From positions 585,339 through 649,338 of the forward strand of contig CM040446.1 in assembly GCA_022749755.1 (NCBI GenBank): DNA of 64,000 nucleotides, given 5' to 3'. Below, piece after piece: positions 1 through 12,256 of the stretch (its first letter is position 1; every line of letters begins with the position of its first letter). This DNA is from Azadirachta indica. Taxonomy: Eukaryota > Streptophyta > Magnoliopsida > Sapindales > Meliaceae. A program made the translations under genes and the position numbers. The notes under the pieces were generated by a model. It was not told the DNA's origin and did no database searches. It saw nothing but the letters and a program-made list of their open reading frames with translations.

Positions 1-1000
1 TAGTAAATAAGGAAAAGTTGTTAATAATATTAACTAACAAAATCAAGAAAAAAAATCATCTTGATTTCATTAATCAATTATCATTAATAGCCCCACTCAA
101 AATAAAGATGGTTTAGTAGAAATTATCTTGAGTTTGGACACCAGATCACGAAAACGCTTAGGATAATAACTTTTGGTGAACATATCCACTAATTGGTCCA
201 AAGAAAGGATTGAACAGAGGGTAATGGTGCCTTGAGTGATATGTTGACGAATGAAATGACAGTCAACTTTAATATGTTGAGTGTGCTCATGGAAGACATT
301 ATTGTGAGCAATCTGAATAACACTACTATTGTCACAGACTAGAGAAGTAGGACCAGAATGATGAACACTTATATCACTGAAAAACCAACTAAGCCAAGTA
401 ATCTCCTGAGTAGTATCTATAAGAGCACGGTATTCTGTTTTTGTGCTAGATCTTGCAAGCTTTTGACAACACCAAGAAATAAGAGAGTCACTTAGGAAAA
501 TATAAATATCAGTGATAGAGTGTCGGTCAGTAGGATCACTAGTCCAATCTACATTAGAAAAGGTACATAACTGTAGAGATGAATGGGCAAAGAAGTGAAG
601 CCCATGAATAAAGTGCTTTAATATAGCAATGAATATGAAGAACAACTGCATAATGAAGAGAGCGAGGAGCTGAAACGTACTAACTTATAATATGAACAGC
701 ACGAGATATGTCAAGTCAAGTAACTGTGAGATAAATTAAACTACCAACCAACTGTCGATAAAAGGTGGCATCTTTAAGTGGAACCTCATCAAGAGGCGTG
801 AGTTTGGCATTAGGCTTTAAAGGAGTAGAAGCAATTTTATTATTGGTCAACCCAGTTTGAGCAAGGAGATCTAATGCATACTTGGCCTGAGAAAGATAAT
901 AGTCATCAGAGTCAGAAAGTACCTCAAAACCAAGAAAGTAATTAAAATGGTCAAAATCCTTTATCTCAAAATGCTGCTGAAGTGAATGCATTTTTGATTC
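1..1000 (-). mobile_element. Copia retrotransposon relic: 3' LTR end, RNase H and part of RT
   Basis: This is the 3' part of a Ty1/copia element on the minus strand. Positions 1-89 match the edge of the 240-bp LTR seen whole at 45675-45914. A 184-residue open frame at 651-97 holds a Copia RNase H domain: the SLISW segment, ARSSTKTEYRAL, the CDNSSVIQIAH motif and a C-terminal VDMFTKSYYPKRF. Positions 991-716 encode the C-terminal part of the reverse transcriptase (HFEIKDFDHFNYFLGFEV and KYALDLLAQTGL). RT and RNase H are in different frames, so the element is dead. Gag, protease, integrase and the RT palm are missing: the sequence jumps at about 991-1000 into the gene-array upstream unit. The left end runs off the window. 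Confidence 0.85.
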
Positions 1001-4000
1001 AATTGAAAGTGGATTTGAACAAGGATATTAGAGTTTATAGGTTGTGTATTTTGAGTAAAACGGTGGGGATAAGTTGGCAAAAATAATTTACAATTATTTA
1101 AAATAAAATAATATAAAATATTATTAAATTTATTGTAAAATTATATGTGTCGATTTAGATAAATCAGAACAAATTTTGCATCTTGTCAAGTCTTACTTTA
1201 ATTTTTATCATTTCAAAGTCTAGTCTTACCTCTCAAAAAATGATTTTAATTAATATTAAGGATGTATTGAGACAATTTTAAAACTTTATAGGGTATCAGC
1301 TAATTATCTCATATCATAGGAGGTCCAAGGAATTCTACCATTTTTAGTCTAGCTATTACATTGATACAATTTAAATGAAGCAATTGAAATGGTACGGAGT
1401 AAAATGACATTGGCTGAAACAAAGGAATTATGTGAAACAAATATTGAATATTAGGTGTATTTGAGACACAAATGTCAAATGAGTCAATGAAAACCCAAAT
1501 ATAGCTAAAGGTTGGGGATGAATTAAATTAATAAAATTTTATTCTTAGCCTAAATTTAGGATTGTCGTGGCTTGTAAACTAATTAGGGATTACTATGCTC
1601 AAAAAATAATCAAAGCGTTAGAAAAAATACGTGATTATTCTATTTTAATAAGGTAATAAAACTTTTCATTAAATTTTATTATGATCAAAATAAATCTAGT
1701 CAGAATCATCAATCGATAATCATAACAGATATTGATTAATTAATTTGGTGCATGTTATGGAGCCTATATACAAAAGGTGTTCAGACATACTTTTATGTAA
1801 AATATTTTATAATGAATTTTGATATATCATCAAATTACTGCAGATGGATTAATTTTGAAGAGAAAGAAATGTTGCTTGGTATTCTTCAAAGCAAATCTAG
1901 GTCGCATCTTTGATTTGAGATGGTACTCCGAAGCACGTTGTTTATAAATTGTCCACATAATCATATATACTTTAATTTCATAATCAGTCTTGATTCTATA
2001 GTCTTGATTCTATTAACCCAAAGTCTCTTATACGCAGTTTTAACTCTATTAACCCAAAGTCTCTTATACGCAGTTTAAACTCTTTTTCTTTGATGACAAT
2101 TGTTATACCCAAAATTGTTGATTAATGGGCTTGAGCCCGTAACTAAAAAGCATAGATGTTTTAACCCTTAATAAAGAAAATTGAAAATCCAAGTTTATGG
2201 AAAAATAATTAAAAATATATATATGGCAAAATTATAAGAAATGGTGAGGAATGTTATGTGCTATTTACATATTTGACACTTGTCAAAAGAAATTTTATAA
2301 CCTTTACCAAATCAATGAATGAATATAAAAGCTAAAATTTTTACTTTGAAGGTAAGGAAAAACTTGAAAACATCAAGAAAAAACTCTCTTTGATCTTAGA
2401 GTCTCTCTCTAATTATATTTTTTGGCAATTGACTTGATCTCCAAGGGCGTGTATAGGAAAATAATTAGCGTCCCTAACTGCATTTTGTTTTGCAAGAAAA
2501 AGTGGGACTATCACCGTTTAAAGTTTAATATATAAACAGAGTATTCACGTCATTAAATTGGGTAAAAATTGCATCAATAGAAATGACAGTTACACTTGCT
2601 TCAATTATTATATAAATGAAAGTAGCCACAATAAGCCATATCAAGATAAATTAGTTGATGACGAATTTGATGATCCATATATGCAATTAATAAAATAAAT
2701 TACAAGAATGTTTCCAATAGAATTAGAATTTATAAGATATAAGATATAATTAATTTTTTTTTTAAAACAATAACGTTATAATAGAAATTTTAGAATGCAA
2801 TCGTGGATAATTATAATAAGAAATTATTTACAAGTAGCCCTTTCTTTACTTATAAAATCTGCCATAAGGTCGAAGCAGATTATGAAACAACCAGCTTATA
2901 TTTTTCTTAATTACCAACTACAAATTTAATTAAAAATTCTAAAATAAGCTGCTTATTGGCTTTTCTATAGCCACCGCGAACGAAAGTCGTCCTTAGGTTG
3001 CACTGCATATATATTTGGGTTAATTATATTGTCGTATTCTCGCTAGTTAGACTTTTGTTCAATTGATGGGAGAAAATAAATTAATCACATTTCTCCGGGT
3101 TCTAATGTTGCTAGTATTTGAATGACAATTTTTCGTATACCATATGAAAAGATTTTAGTAATTAATCTAATTAATACATAATAATTTCTCACGTGAATCT
3201 AATTAATGATGTTTACTAGTAGTCTTTGTCCCATAAATCTAATTAATTTATTTTAAAATTAAATTTAAGTTGGAGGCAATTTATTATATTATTTTAGTAT
3301 AAATTTTAAAATATTTTGCCATTTTAAATGACTACAAACGTTCCTTTATTATATTAATTCTTTTCTTTAAAGATAATATAGAAGTCAGCATTGAAAATTT
3401 GGAGTTAGGTTTTATGTGAAGTTATACACGTTAAGTAAGAAAAACTGTTTCTAATGCTGGAAACATTAAATGAATTTGAATGCTCTCGAAACAATAAAAA
3501 TTATTAAGGTTGGACTTTAGGCGTTATTTAAACATGTATTCACATCATCAATTCTCGTAACTTAAAAGATTAGTAAACTGAATTGCCAAATTAAATACTT
3601 AAGGAATTTTTAAGGGATTAGATGGGTGAGAAACATACCTTGCGAAAAAAACAAATTTTTGCTCTTATTATTTCTCAAATTAAAGACTATTTAAGAGCCT
3701 TCAACATATCTCATATCATCTAAACTACAAACCAAATAATATTTAAATATTCAAATGTTAATTTGCAGACCTACTCATACATTAAATAGGGAAAATAGTT
3801 ACCAACAAAGTTTAAATATGCATACTTTCTTGATTGCAAACTGGTATAATGTTTATTATTCTGTTATATGTTATTCCTTTCATGCCTTAAATATTTAATT
3901 GTTTGCTTAAAATAACATTTTGAAATTAAATATATCAATTTATTACTTATGTTAGGATATGTTTATTGTTGAATCTTATTTAAGTTTAAAATTAAAGTTA

Positions 4001-4642
4001 GAAAAGGGTTCGTTAATGCAAACTTTTAATAAAGTTTACTCACTTTTATTGCTAATATTTGTTGTTTTTATTTTGAAACAATTACAACTTCAAAACTACA
4101 AACATCAATTTTAAACTAATGTGCAGAGATATTTCATAATCCATTCCTCTTCAAATTTAGTAGATATTAAAGAAATAGTGAATTAGTTAAAAATTAATAG
4201 ACATTATATTAAACTGAGCTGAACTACGTGTTGTTTCGCAAAACCCTGTTTGAAATCTAATTGTATATATTCTTATACTAAAAAGACAAAAAAATAAAGT
4301 TTTGAGTTGCATGCTGCAAAAAAGGGGTCAACATTTATTTATTAATTCATCTTTAAAGACCAGTCCATCCTTTCGACACAAAATGAAGGAAAACAGAACC
4401 TATTCATGAATATTTATTGCTTTATTGCAAGAGATGCCATTTTAACGATTTAATACAAGAGATTTTGAAAACAAAATAATGTTATTAGAACTGCTACGGC
4501 CTTAATTTTTATTATAATAAATATTTCAAGACAAGTAACTCCGTCTGACGTTCTATAAATTCCAAACAAATTTCATCTTCAGAATCACAAATTAAACACA
4601 TCCCTCCGGTTCATAGAATACTTACAGCAAAATAGTTTTCTG
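1001..4642 (+). repeat. Upstream unit of gene A (array repeat)
   Basis: This non-coding AT-rich sequence is homologous along its length to 6666-10266, 15205-18306, 18905-26669 (interrupted) and 41655-44807; its last 1.4 kb also matches 59700-61077. It carries the promoter of gene A. It shares with unit E a 14-bp duplication (agtcttgattctat twice, 1986-2013). A 36-bp tandem duplication (about 2012-2083) is private to A. Around 2085-2560 there is LTR-like sequence: a gggcttgagccc inverted repeat, TATA-like text and TC-rich text. This may be an old Ty3/gypsy LTR, but that is weak. No gene is supported in it. Confidence 0.85.
4554..4560 (+). promoter_or_regulatory. TATA box of gene A
   Basis: TATAAAT lies 89 bp before the ancestral ATG (4643). 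The context gacgtTCTATAAATtcc is conserved in front of genes B, D, E and F, which supports it as the core promoter. Confidence 0.6.
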
Positions 4643-5301
4643 ATGGCGAAAAAAAATATCATCATCAAATACAGGTTCTATGATGTTGGTTGTGGCTTGT
4701 ATAGCAATATTGGTCTCAACTGGACTAGCCCAGTTCAAGCCAGCACCACCATTCATCCAAATTCCAGGCTTATTACCACATATAGAAGGCGCTGATAAAT
4801 GCTGGGAATCCCTTAGAAGCATTCCAGGTTGCTTCAGGGAGATTAACGAGTCACTTTCCCATGGCCAAATTGGAAAGATTGGTCCCGTCTGTTGCAGCGC
4901 CATTAATCAAGTCAATGACAGTTGCTGGCCTAAGATGTTCCCATTAAATCCATTTTTTTCCTCCACTGCTGAAGAATTTCTGTGCTGCACCTTCACCTCA
5001 AGCAGCAGCTGGAACAAATGCCCCCGCCAAGGTGCCCTGGCCATTACTGTTAAATGAGACTGAGATTACAGAATGCTGGAAATCTATTACAAACACAGAA
5101 GGGTGTGCTTTAGAGATTTATAAAGCACTCACCTGTGGCCAAATTTTCAGTGGTATTGGCCCTGCTTGCTGCAAGGTTGTCACTGATATCAATGATAAGT
5201 GTTGGCCCAAGATGTTCCCATTTAATCCCTTCTTCCCTCCATTGTTGAAAAGCACTTGTGCTAAGGTTGTCGAGTCTACACCAGCACCCAAGGCAGTTTG
5301 A
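4643..5301 (+). pseudogene. Gene A: two-domain prolamin-like protein, broken by frameshifts
   Basis: Gene A is homologous to gene E over its full length but carries two frame breaks. Four extra A's follow the ancestral ATG (4643), so that start is out of frame. The next in-frame start is 4680, equal to Met12 of the intact genes, and it still begins a plausible hydrophobic signal peptide. A run of seven T's at about 4953-4959 (six in gene E) shifts the frame inside the NPFFPP motif of domain 1. Translation then stops at 5057 after a 125-residue product that has lost the sixth domain-1 cysteine. Domain 2 (LNETEITECWKSI to TPAPKAV) remains open in another frame at 5032-5301. It carries a changed residue giving KALTCGQIF, an extra cysteine. 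The 39-bp linker is present. Promoter and poly(A) signal (AATAAA, 5472-5477) persist, so transcription is possible. It is probably a pseudogene, possibly a single-domain variant. Confidence 0.85.
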
Positions 5302-5514
5302 ACAAGGACTAACTCGAATCTTATTAGCTAGAACACATTTTATTTTTATAATTCTTATAGAATTAGAATGGGTTAAGGAATTGTCATTATTATTATTACG
5401 ATTTTTTATTCGTTTAGCAAGATGGTTTTTACTTCCTAGTAGTAATGTAGAATCGTGATTTCATTCCTGATAATAAATATATTTAAAGTTGCTATAACTT
5501 TGTCATCATTATTG
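5302..5514 (+). other. 3' flank of gene A with poly(A) signal
   Basis: This gene-free stretch is nearly identical to 45462-45674 behind gene E. It contains AATAAA at 5472-5477 and ends exactly where a Copia LTR begins (tgaaga, 5515). Short open frames here are not credible genes. Confidence 0.7.
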
Positions 5515-6665
5515 TGAAGAGATCGATCCTTATTTCTTGAATATGTTTAGTACAATAGTAGCCTTTATATAGGCTTTACAAAACAATATATAAGGAAACA
5601 AATAATATGTAATTATGTACGATATTTATGGAAAGAAATCAAAGTAATAAAAGGAGAAGGAATCATAGGAAATAAGAAAAAGTTGTTAATAATATTAACT
5701 AACAAAATCAAGGAAAGAAATCATCTTGATTTCATTAATCAATTATCATTAACAGCCCCATTCAAATTAAAGATGGTTTAGTAAAAATTATTTTGAGTTT
5801 AGACACCAGATCACGAAAACGCCTAGGATAATGAATTTTGGTGAACATATCCACCGATTGGTCCAAAAAAGGGATTGAACGGAGGGTAATGGTGCCTTGA
5901 GTAATATGTTGACGAATGAAATGGCAGTCAACTTCAATATGTTAGGTGCGCTCATGGAAGACATCATTGTGAGCAATCTGAATAACACTACTATTGTCAC
6001 AGGCTAGAGAAGTAGGACCAGAATGATGAACACTTATATCACTGAAAAACCAACTAAGCCAAGTAATCTCCTGAGTAGTATCTATAAGAGCACGGTATTC
6101 TGTTTTTGTGCTAGATCTTGCAACAACTGTTTGCTTTTGACAACACCAAGAAATAAGAGAGTCACTTAGGAAAATATAAATATCAGTGATAGAGTGTCGG
6201 TAAGTAGGATCACTAGTCCAATCTACATTAGAAAAGGTACATAACTGTAGAGATGAATGGGCAAAGAAGTGAAGCCCATGAATAAAGTGCTCTTAATATA
6301 GCAATGAATATGAAGAACAACTGCATAATGAAGAGAGCGAGGAGCTGAAACGTACTAACTTATAATATGAACAGCACGAGATATGTCAAGTCAAGTAACT
6401 GTGAGATAAATTAAACTACCAACCAACTGTCGATAAAAGGTGGCATCTTTAAGTGGAACCTCATCAAGAGGCGTGAGTTTGGCATTAGGCTTTAGAGGAG
6501 TAGAAGCAATTTTATTATTGGTCAACCCAGTTTGAGCAAGGAGATCTAATGCATACTTGGCCTGAGAAAGATAATAGTCATCAGAGTCAAAAAGTACCTC
6601 AAAACCAAGAAAGTAATTAAAATGGTCAAAATCCTTTATCTCAAAATGCTGCTGAAGTGAATGCA
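5515..6665 (-). mobile_element. Copia relic, second copy: LTR, RNase H, part of RT
   Basis: This has the same structure as 1-1000. A 240-bp LTR lies at 5515-5754 (tgaaga...aaca), followed on the minus strand by RNase H (about 5760-6330) and RT C-terminal sequence (6666-6391). The RNase H frame is more broken than in the first copy; the longest piece is 70 codons at 6000-5788. The sequence leaves the Copia element at the same point as the first copy (about 6660), so both derive from one recombinant ancestor duplicated with a period of about 5.67 kb. Confidence 0.85.
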
Positions 6666-9600
6666 TTTTTGATTCAATTGAAAGTGGATTTGAACAAGGA
6701 TATTAGAGTTTATAGGTTGTGTATTTTGAGTAAAACGGTGGGGATAAGTTGGCAAAAATAATTTACAATTATTTAAAATAAAATAATATAAAATATTAAA
6801 TTTATTGTAAAATTATATGTGTCGATTTAGATAAATCAGAACAAATTTTGCATCTTGTCAAGTCTTACTTTAATTTTTATCATTTCAAAGTCTAGTCTTA
6901 CCTCTCAAAAAATGATTTTAATTAATATTAAGGATGTATTGAGACAATTTTAAAACTTTATAGGGTATCAGCTAATTATCTCATATCATAGGAGGTCCAA
7001 GGAATTCTACCATTTTTAGTCTAGCTATTACATTGATACAATTTAAATGAAGCAATTGAAATGGTACGGAGTAAAATGACATTGGCTGAAACAAAGGAAT
7101 TATGTGAAACAAATATTGAATATTAGGTGTATTTGAGACACAAATGTCAAATGAGTCAACGAAAACCCAAATATAGCTAAAGGTTGGGGATGAATTAAAT
7201 TAATAAAATTTTATTCTTAGCCTAAATTTAGGATTGTCGTGGCTTGTAAACTAATTAGGGATTACTATGCTCAAAAAATAATCAAAGCGTTAGAAAAAAT
7301 ACGTGATTATTCTGTTTTAATAAAGTAATAAAACTTTTCATTAAATTTTATCATGATCAAAATAAATCTGGTCAGAATCATCAATCGATAATTATAACAG
7401 ATAATGATTAATTAATTTGGTGCATGTTATGGAGTTTATATATGAAAAGTGTTCAGACATACTTTTATGTAAAATATTTTATAATGAATTTTGATATATC
7501 ATCAAATTACCGCAGATGGATTAATTTTGAAGAGAAACAAATTTTGCTTGGTATTCTTCACAGCAAATCTAGGTCGCATCTTTGATTTGGGATGGTACTC
7601 TGAAGCACGTTGTTTATAAATTGTCCACATAATCATATATGCTTTAATTTCATAATTAATCTTGATTAATTAACCCGAAGTCTCTTATACGCAGTTTTAA
7701 CTCTTTTTCTTTGATGAGAATTGTTATACCCAAAATTATTGATTAATGGGCTTGAGCCCGTAACTAAAAAGCATAGATGTTTTAACCCTTAATAAAGAAA
7801 CTTCAAAATCGAAGTTTATAAAAAAATAATTAAAAGTACATGTGACAAAATTATAAGACGTTACGAGGAATGTTACGTGACATCTATGTATTTGACACTT
7901 GTTGGAAAAAATTTTAAAACCTTTGTCAGATCAATGAACCAATATAAAAGCTTAAATTTTTTACTTTAAAGATAAGGAAAAACTCAAAGACATTAGAAAA
8001 AAAATTTTCTCTAAACTCAGAGTCTCTCTTTAATTATGTTTTTTGGTAACTGACTTAATCTCGGAGGGCTTATATAGAAAAATAATTTGGTGTCCTTGAC
8101 CACATTTTGTTTTATAAGAAAAAGTGGGACCATATAGTACTTGAAATTTAACATGTAAACAGAGCATCTACTTCATTAAATTGAGCAAAAATTGCATCAA
8201 TAGAAATGACACTTACACTTGCTTCAATTATTATAAAAATGAAAGTAGCCACAATAAGCCATATCAAGATAAATTAGTTCATGACGAATTTGACGAGCTA
8301 TATATGCAATTAACAAAATAAATTATAAGCATGTTTACAATAGAATTAGAATTTATAAAAATATAAGATATAATTAATTTTTTTTTTAAAACAAAGACGT
8401 TATAATAGAAATTTTACAATGCAATCGTAGATAATTATAATAAGAAACTATTTACAAGTAGCCCTTTCTTTACTCATAAAATCTGCCATAAGGTCGAAGC
8501 AGATTATGAACAAACCAGCTTATATTTTTCTTAATTACCAAATAAAAATTTAATTAAAAATTCTAAAATAAGCTGCTTATTGGCTTCTCTATACCCACTG
8601 CGAACGAAAGTCGACCTTGGGTTGCACTGCGTATATATTTGGGTTAATTATATTGTTGTATTCTCGCTAGTTAGACTTCTGTTTAGTTGATGGGAGAAAA
8701 TAAATTAATCACATTCGTCCCGGTTCTAATGTTCCTAGAATTTGAATGACAATTTTTTGTAGACCATATGAAAAGATTTCAGTAATTAATCTAATTAATA
8801 TACATAATAATTTCTCACGTGAATCTAATTAATGATGTTTACTAGTAGTCTTTGTCGCATAAATCTAATTAATTTATTTTAAAATTAAATTTCAGTTGGA
8901 GGCAATTTATTATATTACTTTAGTGGTATATAAATTTTAAAATATTTTGCCATTTTAAATGACTACAAACGTTCCTTTATTATATTAATTCTTTTCCTTA
9001 AATGTAATATAGAAGTCAACATTGAAAATTTGGAGTTAGGTTTTATGTGAAGTTATACACGTTAATTAAGAAAAACTCTTTCTAATGCTGGGAACATTAC
9101 ATGAATTTCCATGCTCTCGAAACAACAAAAATTATTAAGGTTGAACTTTAAGCGTTATTCAAACATATATTCACATCATCAATTCTCGTAACTTAAAAGA
9201 TTAGAAAACTGAATTGCCAAATTAAATACTTAAGGATTTTTTAAGGGATTAGATGGACAAGAAACATACCTTGCGAAACAACAAATTTTTGCTCTTATTA
9301 TTTCTCAAATTAAAGACGATTTAAGAGCCTTCAACATATCTCATACCATCTAAACTACAAACCAATAAATATTTAAATATTCAAATGTTAATTTGCAGAC
9401 CTATTCATACATTAGATAGGGAAAATAGCTACCAACAAAGTTTAAAGATACGTACTTTCTTGATTGCAAATTGGTATAATGTTTATTATTCTGTTATATG
9501 TTATTCCTTTCATGCCTTAAATATTTAATTGTTTGCTTAAAATAATATTTTGGAATTAAATATACCAATTTATTACTTATGGTAGGATATGTTTGTTGTT

Positions 9601-10266
9601 GAATCTTATTTAAGTTTAAAATAAAGTTAAAAAGGCGTTCGTTAGCGCAAACTTTTAATAAAGTTTGCTCACTTTTATTACTTATAGTTGTTTTTATTTT
9701 GAAACAATTACAACTTCAAAACAACAAACATCAATTTTAAACTAATGTGCAGAGATATTTCATAATCCATTCCTCTTCAAATTTAGTAGATATTAAAGAA
9801 ATAGTGAATTAGTTAAAAATTAATAGACATTATATTAAGCTGAGCTGAACTTCATGTTGTTTCACGAAACCCTGTTTGAAATCTAATTGTATATATTCTT
9901 ATACTGAAAAGACAAAAAAATAAAGTTTTGAGTTGCATGCTGCAAAAAAGGGGGTCAACATTTATTTATTAATTCATCTTTGAAGAACAGTCCAGCCTTC
10001 TGACACAAAATGAAGGAAAACAAAACCTATTCATTAATATTTTTTACTTTATTGCAAGAGATGCCATTTTAACGATTTAATAGAAGAGATTTTAAAACAA
10101 AATAATGTTCTTAGAAGTGCTACGGCCTTAATTTTTTATAATAAATATTTCAAGACAAGTAACTCCGTCTGACGTTCTATAAATTCCAAACAAATTTCAT
10201 CTTCAGAATCACAAATTAAACACATCCCTCTAGTTCATACAATACTTACAGCAAAATAGATTTCCG
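6666..10266 (+). repeat. Upstream unit of gene B (array repeat)
   Basis: This is a homologue of 1001-4642, with the same Copia/unit junction at its left end. It lacks the 14-bp and 36-bp duplications of unit A and carries private substitutions. No coding sequence is supported. Downstream it leads to a class-2 (linker-less) gene, whereas the sister unit A leads to a linker-bearing gene, so the unit and gene have been recombined. Confidence 0.85.
10178..10184 (+). promoter_or_regulatory. TATA box of gene B
   Basis: TATAAAT lies 89 bp before the ATG at 10267, in the conserved context shared with the other array genes. Confidence 0.6.
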
Positions 10267-10881
10267 ATGGCGAAAATATTATCACCAAATACAGGTTCTA
10301 TGATGTTGGTTGTGGTTAGTATAGCAATATTGGTCTCAACTGGACTAGCGCAGTTCAAGCCAGCACCACCATTCATCCAAATTCCAGGCTTATTACCACA
10401 TATAGAAGGCGCTGATGAATGCTGGGAATCCCTTAGAAGCATTCCAGGTTGCTTCAGAGAGATTAACGAGTCACTTTCCCACGGCCAAATTGGAAAAATT
10501 GGTCCCGTCTGTTGCAGCGCCATTAATCAAGTCAATGACAGTTGCTGGCCTAAGATGTTCCCATTAAATCCATTTTTCCCTCCACTGCTGAAGAATTTCT
10601 GTGCTGCACCCTCAACTCAAGCAGCACTGTTAAATGAGACTGAGATTACAGAATGCTGGAAACCTATTAGAAAAACAGAAGGGTGTGCTTTAGAGATTTA
10701 TAAAGCACTCACCAGTGGGCAAATTTTCAGTGGTATTGGCCCTGCTTGCTGCAAGGTTTTCACTGAAATCAATGACAAGTGTTGGCCCAAGATGTTCCCA
10801 TTTAATCCCCTCTTCCCTCCATTGTTGAAAACCACCTGTGCTAAGGTTGTCGAAGATACACCGGCACCCAAGGCAGTTTGA
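10267..10881 (+). CDS. Gene B: secreted two-domain prolamin-like (ECA1-type) cysteine-rich protein, 204 aa
   Basis: This is an intact single-exon gene. Residues about 1-29 form a signal peptide (hydrophobic LVVVSIAILVSTGLAQ). Two six-cysteine domains follow, each with the spacing C-x9-C-x19/20-CC-x9-C-x18-C: domain 1 has Cys52, 62, 82, 83, 93 and 112; domain 2 has Cys130, 140, 161, 162, 172 and 191. Each domain contains a CWPKMFP(L/F)NP(F/L)FPPLLK motif. The pattern fits the plant prolamin-like (ECA1/EC1-type) family, whose members are secreted and often expressed in reproductive cells. Family members usually carry one domain, so the doubled architecture is unusual. The ATG at 10267 precedes the signal peptide and is conserved in D, E and F. 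It lacks the 13-residue linker found in E and F and is nearly identical to D. AATAAA lies at 11015-11020. The function is inferred from family only. Confidence 0.9.
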   Translation: MAKILSPNTGSMMLVVVSIAILVSTGLAQFKPAPPFIQIPGLLPHIEGADECWESLRSIPGCFREINESLSHGQIGKIGPVCCSAINQVNDSCWPKMFPLNPFFPPLLKNFCAAPSTQAALLNETEITECWKPIRKTEGCALEIYKALTSGQIFSGIGPACCKVFTEINDKCWPKMFPFNPLFPPLLKTTCAKVVEDTPAPKAV

Positions 10882-11254
10882 ACAAGCTCCAATTCCATCC
10901 AAGGCCTAACTAGAGCACATCAATTCTATCTTTGTTAGTTTTGTTTTTAGGCTTTATTAATTCTTATAGAATTAGAATGGATTAGTAATTTAGGAGTATG
11001 ATCTGATTCTTCATAATAAATATGTTCGGTTATGTACAAGAACTTACTTTATCATTAATTTTGTTCACCATTATTTATTATTAATAATTTAAATAAAAAA
11101 CTATTTTTAAAAAAACATATATATTTTTTACTACTATTCTCATACATTATATCAAATATATTTTCACCATTTTTAAAAATATTTGAGGTAAAATCTTCTC
11201 AAACTTTATGGGAGGTACAATAAAAGTCAATTAAATTAGTCATAATTTATCATA
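10882..11254 (+). other. 3' flank of gene B
   Basis: This untranslated and flanking sequence is shared with genes D (27285 on) and F (61732 on). It includes the poly(A) signal AATAAA at 11015-11020. Similarity to the F flank breaks off at about 11255, where other sequence begins, and resumes at 12257. Confidence 0.65.
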
Positions 11255-11589
11255 GTCAATCAAATATTACAAGAATATATTTCAAAAATTATCTCAGTTT
11301 CATTTCCTTTAGTATTTAGTTTTTAATGATATTACAAAATAATATAATATGTATATATATATACACACACATATATGAGAAGAATCAGCAGCCTCTTAGA
11401 ATTATATGGCTTTTACATCTTTTATTAGCCTTTATATTAAGAATATATGGAGAGTTTAATTTTTCCTTTTTAAAACACCCTAAGCCACAGCTCAGAGCAA
11501 TGTTATTAGATAATAAAAAAGAGAGTATTAATTACAGTGAAGCACAAAAAGGCTCGAACAAACCAAGAATGGAAAGATTACGTAATTGC
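11255..11589. other. AT-rich insert with TA/CA microsatellite, no gene seen
   Basis: This stretch interrupts the gene 3' flank and is shared with the region behind gene D (27660-27960). It includes a short TATATA/CACACA run at about 11350-11375. An 89-codon open frame (11326-11595) is not conserved as an open frame and shows no recognisable domain. It may be the 3' end of the adjoining minus-strand LINE fragment. Confidence 0.45.
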
Positions 11590-12256
11590 CTCTAGGTAAT
11601 AACAAAGCTCCACAGCGAAAGCAACGGAGGAGAGTCCCACCAACGGAGAGAGGGGCAACTAACCCTAAATGTGCCATGGAATCTGCAACACTGTTGTTTT
11701 CCTATAGGTATGGCTAAAACGAAAATTCAATTTGCTAAGGAGATGCTTATTATTCAACCATCGATTTGCAAGTGAACCAGGAGGAGCTAAAGAGTGATCC
11801 ATCAAGTGTTGAATCACAAGCATAGAATCAGACTCAAGAGAAAGATTATGCCAAAATGACTGACATTAACTCTACAAAGAAAGCAGTAGAGTGACCAAAA
11901 AACTTGAAACCGCCTAAGAAATTCTAAGAATGATCCCTGAACACTCCTGCGTAAGCTACCGGACCAAGATTGCCTTTCGCTAGACCATTATAATTGGCCT
12001 TAATCCATAAGATAGCCGGGGGGATCGAAATCAAAATATGAACCTTCGAAGCCTTGCCGAGATACCCAAAATGAACAAATCTTAGACATAGCTTTGCATA
12101 GTATCTGATATGTGGTACAACCTTAACCTGTATTGAGTTAAGAGAAGGGGAGACATCCTCAAATTGAAGTTTATTCCTCGTTTTCCATAATGAATAAAAA
12201 GATGGTGAGCCGCTAAAAGGAACAAATGAAAAGGTTGAGGGCTGAAATTGCAACAA
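11590..12256 (-). mobile_element. LINE (non-LTR retrotransposon) fragment, RNase H region
   Basis: On the minus strand this encodes fragments of the C-terminal RNase H region of a plant non-LTR retrotransposon. One is WIKANYNGLAKGNLGPVA, resembling the NTDGSAKGNPG motif, at about 12010-11960. Another is SLESDSMLVIQHL with ANRWL, at about 11850-11750. Several stops and frameshifts break it. The upstream RT part is absent, and at 12257 the sequence returns to gene 3'-flank DNA, so this is a truncated insertion. Confidence 0.7.

Noticed and set aside
97..651. 184-residue open frame as a host gene
   Set aside because: The content is Copia RNase H next to an LTR and RT, so it is transposon sequence.
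2085..2560. A definite Ty3/gypsy LTR inside each upstream unit
   Set aside because: Only stylistic resemblance (gggcttgagccc hairpin, TATA-like and TC-rich text). No clear ends, target duplication or internal domains.
5258..5458. 66-codon frame overlapping the end of gene A (also 45418-45618)
   Set aside because: It is an out-of-frame continuation into the 3' flank with no start context or family match.
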